NCBI RefSeq assembly: GCF_011044975.1
Contig: NZ_JAAKZV010000034.1
Span: 1 to 47,862, forward strand
DNA length: 47,862 nucleotides
Source: Streptomyces coryli
GTDB lineage: Bacteria > Actinomycetota > Actinomycetes > Streptomycetales > Streptomycetaceae
Reading direction: 5' to 3'
Under the pieces are notes generated by a model. The model was not told the DNA's origin, ran no database searches, and saw only the letters and a program-made list of their open reading frames with translations. This document shows positions 1 through 7,931 of the stretch, piece after piece. The stretch's first letter is position 1; each line of letters starts with the position of its first letter. Made by a program: the position numbers and the translations under genes.

Positions 1-678
1 GCGCTGGAGGGGGTGGGCCGGGCGGCGGAGGCCGTACGGGCCGATGCGGATCCCGCGTCGGGGAAGGTGGCCTTCGGGTTTCTGCACACGCTCGGGCCGG
101 AGACGGTGCCGGAGTTGATCCGGGAGTTCCGGGTGGAGCATCCGCGGGTGCGGTTCACGCTCGTACAGAACTATGGGGAGTGGCTGATCGAGCGGCTGCG
201 GGGCGGCGAGCTCGATCTGTGTCTCGCCTCGCCGGTGCCGGATGCGCCGGATCTGGGCGTGAAGCGGCTGGCGGAGCAGCGGCTGCGGCTGGTGGTGCCG
301 GACGACCACCGGCTGGCGGCGCGCAAGCGGGTGCGGCTGGCGGAGGCGGCCGGGGAGGCGTTCGTGACGCTGGAGCCGGGTTACGGGATGCGGCGGATCA
401 CGGATGACCTGTGCGAGCAGGCGGGGTTCAAGCCGCGGATCGCCTTCGAGGGCGAGGAGGCCGAGACGCTGCGCGGGCTGGTCGCGGCGGGGCTGGGCGT
501 CGCCTTGCTGCCGCCGCCCGCGGTGCCGCGGCCGGGGGTGGTGGAGCTGACGGTGTCGGCGCCGCGGGCGGTGCGGGAGATCGGGGTGGCGTGGAAGGTG
601 GGGCATGCGGAGACGCCGCCGGTGGCGGCGTTCCGGCGGTTTCTGCTGGGGCGGCGGGGGCAGTTGCTGGCGGCGTGA
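1..678 (+). CDS. LysR-family transcriptional regulator, C-terminal part (5' truncated by window)
   Basis: The reading frame is open from the first base, so the N-terminal winged-helix DNA-binding domain lies outside the window. What remains (about 225 residues) is a LysR substrate-binding domain: a first lobe starting at GKVAFGFLHTLGPETVPELI, a crossing region near FVTLEPGYGMRRITDDLC, and the second-lobe hallmark ETLRGLVAAGLGVALLPPPA. Such proteins bind a small-molecule co-inducer and usually control a divergently transcribed neighbour, which would lie to the left. The gene converges on the thymidine phosphorylase gene with a hairpin between them. Family assignment is secure; the ligand cannot be told. 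Confidence 0.9.
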   Translation, partial: ALEGVGRAAEAVRADADPASGKVAFGFLHTLGPETVPELIREFRVEHPRVRFTLVQNYGEWLIERLRGGELDLCLASPVPDAPDLGVKRLAEQRLRLVVPDDHRLAARKRVRLAEAAGEAFVTLEPGYGMRRITDDLCEQAGFKPRIAFEGEEAETLRGLVAAGLGVALLPPPAVPRPGVVELTVSAPRAVREIGVAWKVGHAETPPVAAFRRFLLGRRGQLLAA

Positions 679-703
679 GGGCGCCCGCGCCCCGGTATGC
701 GCA

Positions 704-742
704 ACGCGGCCCGCTGTGATGCGTATCCACAGCGAGCCGCGT
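704..742. terminator. Bidirectional hairpin between convergent genes
   Basis: Arms ACGCGGC/GCCGCGT enclose a second stem GCTGTG/CACAGC, separated by a 2x2 internal loop, with a 9-nt loop on top. It sits between the LysR stop and the deoA stop and could end transcription from both sides. No T-run follows, which is common for Streptomyces terminators. Confidence 0.65.
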
Positions 743-753
743 CGGGTCGGTCG

Positions 754-773
754 GGTCAGGTCAGGTCAGGTCA
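754..773. repeat. Four tandem GGTCA pentamers ending in the deoA stop codon
   Basis: GGTCA is repeated four times without interruption, preceded by a degenerate GGTCGGGTCGG run. The last three bases of the tract (TCA on plus) are the TGA stop codon of the minus-strand thymidine phosphorylase gene. Slippage here would change only the tail of that gene or its 3' UTR. Confidence 0.8.
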
Positions 774-2057
774 GCCGATGCGGTCCAGCACCACCGGGTT
801 CGGCTCGTACGAAGTCCCTGCCGGGCCGATGTCGTACGAGTCCGTCAGGGCCTGCTGCGCATAGTCGAACTTCTCCGGGGTGTCCGTGTGCAGGGTCAGC
901 AGCGGCTGGCCCGCGGTCACCGACTCCCCCGGCTTGGCGTGGAGTTCGACGCCCGCGGCGGCCTGGACCGGGTCTTCCTTGCGGGCGCGGCCCGCGCCCA
1001 GGCGCCAGGCCGCGACGCCGACCGCGTAGGCGTCCAGGCGGGTCAGGACGCCGGAGGTCGGGGCCGTTATCACCTGTGTCTCCCGGGCCGTCGGGAGGGC
1101 GGCGTCCGGGTCGCCGCCCTGGGCCGCGATCATGCGGCGCCAGGCGTCCATCGCCGAGCCGTCCGCCAGGGCCTTTGCCGGGTCGGCGTCCTTCAGGCCT
1201 GCCGCGTCGAGCATTTCGCGGGCCAGGGCGAGGGTCAGTTCCACCACGTCGGACGGGCCGCCGCCCGCCAGGACCTCGACCGACTCGCGGACTTCGAGGG
1301 CGTTGCCCGCCGTCAGGCCGAGCGGGGTGGCCATGTCCGTAAGCAGGGCTACGGTCTTGACGCCGTGGTCCGTGCCCAAGCCCACCATCGTGCGGGCCAG
1401 TTCGCGGGCGTCGTCGATGTTCTTCATGAAGGCGCCGGAGCCGACCTTCACGTCGAGGACCAGCGAGCCGGTGCCCTCGGCGATCTTCTTCGACATGATG
1501 GACGAGGCGATCAGGGGGATGGACTCCACCGTGCCCGTCACGTCCCGCAGCGCGTAGAGCTTCTTGTCCGCGGGCGCCAGGCCGTCGCCTGCCGCGCAGA
1601 CCACCGCGCCTACGTCCCGCAGCACCGCCAGCATCTCGTCGTTGGAGAGCAGGGCGCGCCAGCCGGGGATGGACTCCAGCTTGTCGAGGGTGCCGCCGGT
1701 GTGGCCGAGGCCGCGGCCGGAGAGCTGCGGGACGGCCGCGCCGCAGGCGGCGACCAGCGGGGCGAGCGGCAACGTGATCTTGTCGCCGACGCCGCCCGTC
1801 GAGTGCTTGTCCGCCGTCGGGCGGGGCAGCGACGAGAAGTCCATCCGCTCGCCGGAGGCGATCATCGCCGCCGTCCAGCGGGCGATCTCGTCGCGCTCCA
1901 TGCCGTTGAGGAAGATGGCCATCGCCAGCGCCGACATCTGCTCGTCGGCGACCTCGCCGCGGGTGTACGCGTCGATGACCCAGTCGATCTGCTCGTCCGT
2001 CAGCCGGGCGCGGTCGCGCTTGGTGCGGATTACGGAGATCACGTCCATGGCTGCCAT
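771..2057 (-). CDS. deoA: Thymidine phosphorylase
   Basis: Cytoplasmic enzyme that splits thymidine (and deoxyuridine) with phosphate into base and 2-deoxyribose-1-phosphate. The protein has 428 residues, normal for the family. It carries the family signature SGRGLGHTGGTLDKLESIPG, the phosphate-binding stretch KHSTGGVGDK, and the C-terminal pyrimidine nucleoside phosphorylase domain. Two ATGs lie 9 nt apart (2057 and 2048); 2057 follows GGAGAGG at about 14 nt and is chosen, but 2048 (MDVISVIRTKR) is possible. It is the last gene of the nucleoside block, 2 nt after cdd, so translation is probably coupled. Substrate range within pyrimidine nucleosides is inferred. Confidence 0.95.
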   Translation of the reverse strand: MAAMDVISVIRTKRDRARLTDEQIDWVIDAYTRGEVADEQMSALAMAIFLNGMERDEIARWTAAMIASGERMDFSSLPRPTADKHSTGGVGDKITLPLAPLVAACGAAVPQLSGRGLGHTGGTLDKLESIPGWRALLSNDEMLAVLRDVGAVVCAAGDGLAPADKKLYALRDVTGTVESIPLIASSIMSKKIAEGTGSLVLDVKVGSGAFMKNIDDARELARTMVGLGTDHGVKTVALLTDMATPLGLTAGNALEVRESVEVLAGGGPSDVVELTLALAREMLDAAGLKDADPAKALADGSAMDAWRRMIAAQGGDPDAALPTARETQVITAPTSGVLTRLDAYAVGVAAWRLGAGRARKEDPVQAAAGVELHAKPGESVTAGQPLLTLHTDTPEKFDYAQQALTDSYDIGPAGTSYEPNPVVLDRIG

Positions 2058-2059
2058 GG

Positions 2060-2488
2060 TTACGGCTTCATCCTCTCCAGGTCGGCCGGGCCGAAGGCCT
2101 CCGGCAGCAACTCCCCCAGCGTGCGCACGCCATTGGGAGTGTCGATCAGCAGGTCGTCGCCGCCGTGCTCGTAGAGCAGCTGACGGCAGCGGCCGCACGG
2201 CAGGATGATGTCGCCGGCGCCGTTCACGCAGCTGAAGGCCGCCAGCCTGCCGCCGCCCGTGGCGTGCAGCTGCGACACCAGGCCGCACTCCGCGCACAGC
2301 GCCACGCCGTACGCGGAGTTCTCCACATTGCAGCCGCTGACCGTCCGGCCGTCGTCGACCAGCGCGGCCGCGCCGACCGGGTAGTTCGAGTACGGGGCGT
2401 ACGCGCGGGCCATGACGGCCCGCGCCTCTTCGCGCAGCTCGGTCCAGTTGACCGGCCGCGTCGCGTCCGGCAGGTCGGCCGCCGTCAT
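2060..2488 (-). CDS. cdd: Cytidine deaminase
   Basis: Converts cytidine and deoxycytidine to uridine and deoxyuridine plus ammonia; a zinc enzyme of the pyrimidine salvage path. The 142-residue size is that of the small homotetrameric class. Catalytic elements are visible: NVENSAYG, CAEC (zinc Cys and catalytic Glu) and PCGRCRQ (the other two zinc Cys). The ATG overlaps the stop of the upstream permease gene by 4 nt (ATGA). With the permeases before it and thymidine phosphorylase after it, imported cytidine or deoxycytidine would be deaminated and then phosphorolysed. Confidence 0.97.
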   Translation of the reverse strand: MTAADLPDATRPVNWTELREEARAVMARAYAPYSNYPVGAAALVDDGRTVSGCNVENSAYGVALCAECGLVSQLHATGGGRLAAFSCVNGAGDIILPCGRCRQLLYEHGGDDLLIDTPNGVRTLGELLPEAFGPADLERMKP

Positions 2489-3747
2489 CCGCCCTCGCCC
2501 TTGCGGTACGGGCGGCCGTTGGCCTTGGGCATCCGCAATCGCTGCGAGGACAGCGCCAGCACCAGCAGCGTGGTGATGTGGGGGGCGAACGACACGAACT
2601 GGCTGGGCACCTCGTCGACCGCCAGGTACCACCACAGCAGCAGCGCCGCGACGGCCGCGCCGACGACGGCGGGGATGTACTTCTTCCGGAGCGCCTGCCA
2701 GACGACCGCGGCGACCAGCAGCACGACGATGAAGAGCAGCAGGGCGTGCACGTTTTCGCCGCCGGAGCGGACGTTGAGGCTGTCCGTATAGCCGAAGAGG
2801 AGTGCGCCCAGCGCCAGGCCGCCCGGCATCCAGTTGCCGAAGATCATGGCGGCGAGGCCGATGTAGCCGCGGCCGCCGGTCTGGCCCTCCTGGTAGATGT
2901 TGGCCGCGACCTCGGAGAGGAAGACGCCGCCGAGGCCCGCCAGCGCGCCGGAGATGATCACGGCGATGTACTTGTACTGGTAGACGTTCACGCCGAGCGA
3001 CTCGGCCGCCACCGGGTTCTCGCCGCAGGAGCGCAGCCGCAGGCCGAAGGCCGTGCGCCAGAGGATCCACCAGGTCAGCGGGACCAGCAGGATCGCGACG
3101 ATGGTCAGCAGCGAGATGTTGGTGACGACGCCGCCGAGGAAGCCGGCGATATCGGAGATCAGGAACCAGTGTTTGTCGTTCAGGGTCTTCAGCCCGTCCG
3201 ACAGCCCTGGCACCGTGATCGATTTGATCGGGTCGATGGTCGGCGACTGCTTCGCGCTGCCGCCGGCCTCGGCGAAGGTGAACTTCGACAGGTACTTCGT
3301 CGCGCCCAGCGCGAGGATGTTGATCGCCACACCGGAGACGATGTGGTTCACCCCGAAGGTCACCGTGACGATGGCGTGCAGCAGGCCGCCGAGCGCGCCG
3401 CCGATGATGCCCATCAGCACGCCGGTCCACGGGCCCCACTGATAGCCGGCCCAGGCGCCGAACCAGGTGCCGAGGATCATCATGCCCTCGAGCCCGATGT
3501 TGATCACGCCGGCCCGCTCGGCCCACAGCCCGCCGAGCGCGGCGAGGCCGATGGGCACGGCCAGGCGCAGCGCGCCGGAGACCTGGCCGACCGATGTGAT
3601 GTCGTTCGCCCCGGTGATGAGGCGGACGGCGGAGGCGAGGGCGAGCGCGCCCGCGATGATCAGCAGGATCCAGGGCAGGGAGAGCCTGCCGCGGGACGGG
3701 CGGCCGGGTGGCTGCGCCGTCTTCGTCGCTACGGTCGTCGCACTCAC
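2485..3747 (-). CDS. Nucleoside-type ABC transporter permease (BPD_transp_2 family), second subunit
   Basis: A 420-residue integral membrane protein of the ribose/nucleoside type permease family. About ten hydrophobic segments are visible, with typical signatures GLAALGGLWAERAGVINIGL and the glycine-rich segment ALAGLGGVFLSE. It would pair with the neighbouring permease to form the channel used by the double-NBD ATPase and the BMP lipoproteins. The start is GTG, overlapping the previous stop as GTGA; the stop overlaps the cdd ATG. The orthologous arrangement in Bacillus (YufQ/NupQ) transports guanosine and other nucleosides. The C-terminal tail after the last helix is basic and cytoplasmic. 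Confidence 0.92.
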   Translation of the reverse strand: MSATTVATKTAQPPGRPSRGRLSLPWILLIIAGALALASAVRLITGANDITSVGQVSGALRLAVPIGLAALGGLWAERAGVINIGLEGMMILGTWFGAWAGYQWGPWTGVLMGIIGGALGGLLHAIVTVTFGVNHIVSGVAINILALGATKYLSKFTFAEAGGSAKQSPTIDPIKSITVPGLSDGLKTLNDKHWFLISDIAGFLGGVVTNISLLTIVAILLVPLTWWILWRTAFGLRLRSCGENPVAAESLGVNVYQYKYIAVIISGALAGLGGVFLSEVAANIYQEGQTGGRGYIGLAAMIFGNWMPGGLALGALLFGYTDSLNVRSGGENVHALLLFIVVLLVAAVVWQALRKKYIPAVVGAAVAALLLWWYLAVDEVPSQFVSFAPHITTLLVLALSSQRLRMPKANGRPYRKGEGG

Positions 3748-4859
3748 ACCGACACCTCCTCACGGTTGTTCTTGGCGGCGGCGGCGAGTTCCTCGCCGAC
3801 CCTGCTCTGCTGGCGGCGCAGCCCGTAGCGGCGGACGGTCTCGTACGAGACGACCACCGAGATCACGATCAGGCCCTGCATGATCGTGGCGATCTCCTTC
3901 GGATAGCCCTCGTAATCGAGCGCCGTGGACGCCTTGTCGAGGAAGGCGATGAGCAGCGCGGCGAGCGCGATGCCGACCGGGTTGTTGCGGCCGAGCAGGG
4001 CGATGGTGATGCCGGTGAAGCCGACGCCGACCGGGAAGGACTGGCTGTATGTGTGCGTCTCGCCGAGCAGCACCGGCATGCCGGCGAGACCCGCGACGGC
4101 GCCCGAGATGAGCATGGAGGTGAGCACCATGCGCTTGGCGTCGACGCCGCTCGCGGCGGCGGCCGACTCGGAGGCGCCGGTCGCCCGCAGGTCGAAGCCG
4201 AAGCGGGTGCGGTTGAGGACGAACCAGTAGACGATGCCGAGCCCGGCGGCCACGAAGACGAAGCCGTAGATGTCGCCGGCCAGGTCGTTGACCTTCAGGC
4301 CGGGGAACCAGCCGGACTCCGGGATCATGCCGGTGGTCAGGTTGTTGCTGCCCTCCGGCTGCACGCCGAACTGCGCGGGCAGCGTCAGCCAGGCGATCAG
4401 CCCGGTGGCGATGGAGTTGAGCATGATCGTGGAGACGACCTCGCTCACCCCGCGGGTGGTCTTCAGGATGCCCGCGATGCCGGCCCAGAAGGCGCCGACG
4501 AACATCGCCGTGATCACGATGACGAAGATGTGCAGCGGCCCGGGCAGCGCGATCTTCGCGCCGACCAGCGCGGACACCATCGCCGCGAACCGGTACTGGC
4601 CGTCGACGCCGATGTTGAACAGGTTCATCCGGAAGCCGATCGCCACCGCGAGGGCCGCCAGGTAGTACGTGCCCCACTGGTTGATGATCAGGACCTGGAT
4701 GTCGACGTTCTGCGCGTAGTCGATCATCAGGCGGAACGGCTCGATCGGGTTCTTGCCCGAGGCCAGCAGCACGACCGCGCTGAGCAGGATCGCGACCAGG
4801 AGGGCGAGGGCCGGGCCGGCGAATCCCAGCAGCAGCCGCTCTTTGTCAAAACGCTTCAT
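3744..4859 (-). CDS. Nucleoside-type ABC transporter permease (BPD_transp_2 family), first subunit
   Basis: A 371-residue membrane protein beginning MKRFDKERLLLGFAGPALAL. Several transmembrane segments follow, including the family element AIGFRMNLFNIGVDGQYRFA and the EAA-like cytoplasmic loop GFDLRATGASESAAAASGV. It corresponds to YufP/NupP of Bacillus, the partner of the 2485-3747 permease. The ATG overlaps the stop of the ATPase gene (ATGA) and its own stop overlaps the next GTG, so the genes are almost certainly co-translated in fixed stoichiometry. Substrate is inferred from context (cdd and deoA downstream, BMP lipoproteins upstream). Confidence 0.92.
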   Translation of the reverse strand: MKRFDKERLLLGFAGPALALLVAILLSAVVLLASGKNPIEPFRLMIDYAQNVDIQVLIINQWGTYYLAALAVAIGFRMNLFNIGVDGQYRFAAMVSALVGAKIALPGPLHIFVIVITAMFVGAFWAGIAGILKTTRGVSEVVSTIMLNSIATGLIAWLTLPAQFGVQPEGSNNLTTGMIPESGWFPGLKVNDLAGDIYGFVFVAAGLGIVYWFVLNRTRFGFDLRATGASESAAAASGVDAKRMVLTSMLISGAVAGLAGMPVLLGETHTYSQSFPVGVGFTGITIALLGRNNPVGIALAALLIAFLDKASTALDYEGYPKEIATIMQGLIVISVVVSYETVRRYGLRRQQSRVGEELAAAAKNNREEVSV

Positions 4860-6523
4860 CGGGTCTCGTCCTCGGGGGTCTCGTCCTCCGTGTCCGTGGC
4901 GGCGCCGCTCTCCGACTCGGCCAGGTGTCCGCTGGCGGCACCCGTCATGGCCGAGCCCAGCTCCTCCGGCGTTACGGTCGCCGGGTCGGCGTCCGCCACC
5001 AGCCGGCCGCGGTAGATCACCCGGAGGGTGTCCGACAGGCCGATCAGCTCGTCCAGGTCCGCCGAGATCAGCAGCACCGCCATGCCCTCGCGCCGGGCCT
5101 CGCGGATCTGGTCCCAGATCGCGGCCTGCGCGCCGACGTCCACGCCGCGGGTGGGGTGGGCGGCGATGAGCAGCTTCGGCGCGTGGCTCATCTCGCGGCC
5201 GATGATCAGCTTCTGCTGATTGCCGCCGGAGAGCGAGCCGGCGGTGACGTCGATGCCGGGGGTACGGACGTCGTACTCGCGCACGATCCGCTCGGTGTCC
5301 TCGCGGGCGGCCTTGATGTCGAGCAGGACGCCGCGGGAGTTGGGCTTCTCGGTGACGTGGCCGAGGATCCGGTTCTCCCACAGCGGGGCGTTGAGCAGCA
5401 TGCCGTGGCGGTGCCGGTCCTCGGGGATGTAACCGAGCCCGGCGACGCGGCGCTTGCGGACCGGCCAGCCGGAGACGTCCGTACCGTCGAGGACGACGAC
5501 GCCGGAGTCGGGCTTGCGCATGCCGATGACCGCGTCGATCAGCTCGGTCTGGCCGTTGCCCTCCACGCCGGCGATGCCGAGGACCTCGCCCTTGCGGATG
5601 GTGAAGCTGATGCCGTCCAGGAGGAGGCGCCCTGCGCCGACATGCTCCTCGACGATCGAGGTGTCGGGGGCCGGCTCGTCCACCGCCGGGACGGTCTCGG
5701 CCTGGACCGGGGCGCCGTGCTCGGCCAGGGTCAGCTCCCTGACCTCCAGCATCGGTACGTCCGTCACCGTCGACTCACGGGTCTCCGGGGTCGGCAGCTC
5801 GCTGCCCACCATCAGCTCCGCGAGCTGCTTGCGGGTGACGTCGGCGGGCTTGACGGTGTCGACCGTGGTGCCGCGGCGGATGACGGTGATGCTGTCGGCC
5901 ACGCTCAGCACCTCGCCGAGCTTGTGCGAGATGAAGATGACGGTGAGGCCCTCGGACTTCAGCTCCCGCAGGTTGTCGAAGAGCGCGTCGACCTCCTGCG
6001 GTACGAGGACCGCGGTCGGCTCGTCGAGGATCAGCGTGCGGGCGCCGCGGTAGAGGACCTTGAGGATCTCCACGCGCTGCCGGTCGGCGACGCCGAGGTC
6101 CTCGACGAGGACGTCGGGCCGGATGTTCAGGTGGTAGGCGTCCGAGAGCTCGGAGATCTTGCGGCGCGCGGCGCCGCCGATGCCGTGCAGCTTCTCGGCG
6201 CCGAGGACGGTGTTCTCGAGCACGGTGAGGTTGTCGGCGAGCATGAAGTGCTGGTGCACCATGCCGATGCCGTGCGCGATGGCGTCCGCCGGGCCGGCGA
6301 AGGTCACCTTCTCGCCGTCGACCGCGATGATGCCCTCGTCCGGCTTGTGCATGCCGTAGAGGGTCTTCATCAGCGTCGACTTGCCGGCGCCGTTCTCCCC
6401 GACGATCGCATGGACGGTGCCCTTGGCCACCGCGATGTGGATGTCGTGGTTGGCCACGACACCTGGGAAACGCTTGGTGATGCCCGTCAGCTCTACGGCT
6501 GCGGGAGGACTTGACGCGTTGAT
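4856..6523 (-). CDS. Nucleoside/sugar-type ABC transporter ATP-binding protein with two NBDs; apparent AUC start
   Basis: Energises nucleoside import at the inner face of the membrane. Two ATPase domains in tandem: the first has Walker A GENGAGKST (about residues 42-50), signature VADRQRVEIL and Walker B LILDEPT; the second has the degenerate P-loop GVEGNGQTEL, signature LSGGNQQKL and LLIAAHPTRGVD, as in RbsA/YufO-type proteins. An acidic linker lies between them and the C-terminus is acidic. No ATG, GTG or TTG lies in frame near the expected start. The only good Shine-Dalgarno (AGGAG, 6531-6535) is 7 nt from an ATC at 6521-6523, giving INASSPPAAVELTG. The next upstream in-frame GTG (6625) sits inside a hairpin with no SD. 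Confidence 0.9.
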   Translation of the reverse strand: MNASSPPAAVELTGITKRFPGVVANHDIHIAVAKGTVHAIVGENGAGKSTLMKTLYGMHKPDEGIIAVDGEKVTFAGPADAIAHGIGMVHQHFMLADNLTVLENTVLGAEKLHGIGGAARRKISELSDAYHLNIRPDVLVEDLGVADRQRVEILKVLYRGARTLILDEPTAVLVPQEVDALFDNLRELKSEGLTVIFISHKLGEVLSVADSITVIRRGTTVDTVKPADVTRKQLAELMVGSELPTPETRESTVTDVPMLEVRELTLAEHGAPVQAETVPAVDEPAPDTSIVEEHVGAGRLLLDGISFTIRKGEVLGIAGVEGNGQTELIDAVIGMRKPDSGVVVLDGTDVSGWPVRKRRVAGLGYIPEDRHRHGMLLNAPLWENRILGHVTEKPNSRGVLLDIKAAREDTERIVREYDVRTPGIDVTAGSLSGGNQQKLIIGREMSHAPKLLIAAHPTRGVDVGAQAAIWDQIREARREGMAVLLISADLDELIGLSDTLRVIYRGRLVADADPATVTPEELGSAMTGAASGHLAESESGAATDTEDETPEDETR

Positions 6524-6547
6524 GGCGACACTCCTGGGGGAAAGGAG
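6521..6547 (-). promoter_or_regulatory. SD AGGAG with ATC start, masked by an upstream CTCCT
   Basis: On the minus strand CTCCT (6543-6547) is followed after 7 nt (TTCCCCC) by its exact complement AGGAG (6531-6535), then 7 nt later by ATC (6521-6523), the inferred initiator of the ATPase. The mRNA can fold a 5-bp hairpin that hides the SD, which suggests weak or regulated initiation. That ATC is the start is an inference from spacing alone. Confidence 0.5.
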
Positions 6548-6585
6548 GTTCGGGCTGGGTGACGACGGTAGTCGCAGAGGGGTGA

Positions 6586-6601
6586 TGCTACGCGCGTAGC
6601 A
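6586..6601. promoter_or_regulatory. Perfect 16-nt palindrome, candidate operator of the nucleoside ABC genes
   Basis: TGCTACGCGCGTAGCA reads the same on both strands and lies in the leader of the ATPase gene. A TAGCAT that could serve as the -10 on the minus strand overlaps its 3' half. Closely related sequence precedes both BMP lipoprotein genes (7781-7796 and 9036-9049), each time ending in a TACNNT hexamer, so it looks like a shared repressor site. Confidence 0.55.
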
Positions 6602-6615
6602 CCCCGAGATCCACA

Positions 6616-6650
6616 GCGGGCGCACCCGGATGTATGCCGGGTACGCCCGC
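6616..6650 (-). terminator. Hairpin after the first BMP lipoprotein gene
   Basis: Arms GCGGGCG-C-ACCCGG and CCGGGT-A-CGCCCGC form 13 pairs with one mismatch around a 7-nt loop, starting 12 nt past the lipoprotein stop. It probably ends or attenuates the lipoprotein transcript, so the ABC genes downstream would be transcribed less or from their own promoter. Confidence 0.7.
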
Positions 6651-6661
6651 TGCTTCGAATG

Positions 6662-7726
6662 TTACGGCTTGTCCTTGACGGTGATCTTGCCGGAGTCGAT
6701 GGCCGCCTTGGCCTTGTCGACCGCCTTCACGACGTCCGTCATCTTCGTGTACGCGGGGTTGGTGTCGGTCAGCGCGACGCCGCCCTGCTTGAGGTCGTAG
6801 CGGATCTCGCCGGACTGCGGCTTGCCGTCCTTGACCGACTTGATCAGGTTGAAGACCGCGCCGGAGACGTTCTTGGTGGCCGAGGTGAGGATCTTGTCCT
6901 TGTACTTGGCCAGGGTCTTCTGCTGGTACTGGTCGGAGTCGACGCCGATGGCCCACTTGCCGGCCCCGGCCGCCGCCTCGATGACGCCGGTGCCCGCACC
7001 GCCGGCCGCGTGGTAGATCACGTCGGCCTTCTGGTCGAGCTGGCCGCCGGCGGCCTCCTTGCCGAGGTCCGGCTTGGCGAACCCGGAGAAGTCCGGCGGC
7101 TGGGTCAGGTACTTCTTGACGACCTTGACCTTCGGGTCGGTGTCCTTGACGCCCTGGACGTAACCGGCCTCGAACTTCTTGATCAGGGTGGTCTCGACGC
7201 CGCCGACGAAGCCGACGGTCTTGGACTTGGAGGTCGTCGCGGCGGCCACGCCCGCGAGGTACGACGCCTGCTCCTCGTGGAAGAGCATGTTGGCGACGTT
7301 CTTGCCCTTGGCCTCGGCGTCGTCGACGATCCCGAAGGTGGTCTTCGGGTACTTCTTGGACACCTCGGAGATGGCCTTGGAGTAGACGAACCCGACGCCG
7401 ATCACCGGGTTGTGGCCCGCGCGGGCCAGCTCGGACAGGCGCTGGACCTTGTCCGCGTCCGACTCGCCCTCGGTGGGCTCGAAGTACTTGCCCTTGTCCC
7501 CGAGCTCCTTCTTGGCGCGCTCCAGACCCGCGTAGGCGGCGTCGTTGAACGACTGGTCGCCCCGGCCGCCGATGTCGAAGGCGAGCGCGGCGCCCTTGCC
7601 GCCGTCCTTCCCGCCTTCGCTGCCGCCGCTGCCGGACGTGCTGGAACTGTCGCCGCAGCCGGCTGCGGTCAGTGCGAGCGTCGCGGCTGCTGTGGCCGCG
7701 ACGGCTATGTGGGTTACCCGACGCAC
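6662..7726 (-). CDS. BMP-family nucleoside-binding lipoprotein (copy 1)
   Basis: Extracytoplasmic substrate-binding protein of the PnrA/BmpA (Med) family for the ABC transporter downstream. 354 residues; signal peptide with lipid-attachment Cys near residue 24 (LTAAGC), then a Ser/Gly linker. The mature start has the family landmarks ALAFDIGGRGDQSFNDAAY, GVGFVYSKAIS, FGIVDDAEAKGKNV and VIYHAAGGAGTGV. GTG start preceded by GGGAGAAGGGAAG. It is strongly similar along its whole length to the next lipoprotein, so the pair arose by duplication. Nucleoside specificity rests on the family (Treponema PnrA binds purine nucleosides) and on the neighbours. Confidence 0.95.
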   Translation of the reverse strand: MRRVTHIAVAATAAATLALTAAGCGDSSSTSGSGGSEGGKDGGKGAALAFDIGGRGDQSFNDAAYAGLERAKKELGDKGKYFEPTEGESDADKVQRLSELARAGHNPVIGVGFVYSKAISEVSKKYPKTTFGIVDDAEAKGKNVANMLFHEEQASYLAGVAAATTSKSKTVGFVGGVETTLIKKFEAGYVQGVKDTDPKVKVVKKYLTQPPDFSGFAKPDLGKEAAGGQLDQKADVIYHAAGGAGTGVIEAAAGAGKWAIGVDSDQYQQKTLAKYKDKILTSATKNVSGAVFNLIKSVKDGKPQSGEIRYDLKQGGVALTDTNPAYTKMTDVVKAVDKAKAAIDSGKITVKDKP

Positions 7727-7780
7727 GAGAGGCTTCCCTTCTCCCTCGAAAAGCGCCCCTACCGGCGCTGGCTTCGCGGC

Positions 7781-7796
7781 ATAGTAACGCGCGTAG
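7781..7796 (-). promoter_or_regulatory. Putative promoter/operator of BMP copy 1
   Basis: On the minus strand CTACGCGCGT runs directly into TACTAT, a good -10 hexamer, about 55 nt before the GTG. The CTACGCGCGT half matches the palindrome at 6586-6601. A repressor bound here would cover the -10. Confidence 0.5.
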
Positions 7797-7827
7797 ACCC
7801 GCGTGCAGAGGGGCCGGACCTGGCGTT

Positions 7828-7857
7828 ATCGGATCGTCGCGAAAGAAGCGATCCGAT
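7828..7857. repeat. Inverted repeat upstream of BMP copy 1
   Basis: ATCGGATCG and CGATCCGAT are perfect 9-nt arms around a 12-nt loop. It lies between the terminator of copy 2 and the promoter of copy 1; it may be a second operator or part of the terminator region. Confidence 0.6.
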
Positions 7858-7869
7858 GTAACAACCCAA

Positions 7870-7912
7870 AGCGAGTCCCACCGTTCCGCGCTCCGGAACC
7901 ATGGGACTCGCT
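7870..7912 (-). terminator. Hairpin after BMP copy 2
   Basis: AGCGAGTCCCA and TGGGACTCGCT (11 bp) enclose a second complementary pair, GTTCCG/CGGAAC, around the short loop. It starts about 20 nt after the stop of the second lipoprotein gene and is a convincing intrinsic terminator, so the two lipoprotein genes are probably separate transcripts. Confidence 0.8.
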
Positions 7913-7931
7913 TGTCAGGTCTGCGACCCCG

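Noticed and set aside
888-2174. Long plus-strand reading frames opposite deoA, the ABC genes, the glycan genes and sdhA
   Set aside because: Shadow frames caused by high third-position GC; they lack family motifs, SD sequences and sensible composition (runs of Arg, Gly, Ala).
6524-6625. N-terminal extension of the ABC ATPase from the GTG at 6625
   Set aside because: That GTG lies in a terminator-like hairpin with no SD, and the 34 extra residues have no family counterpart.
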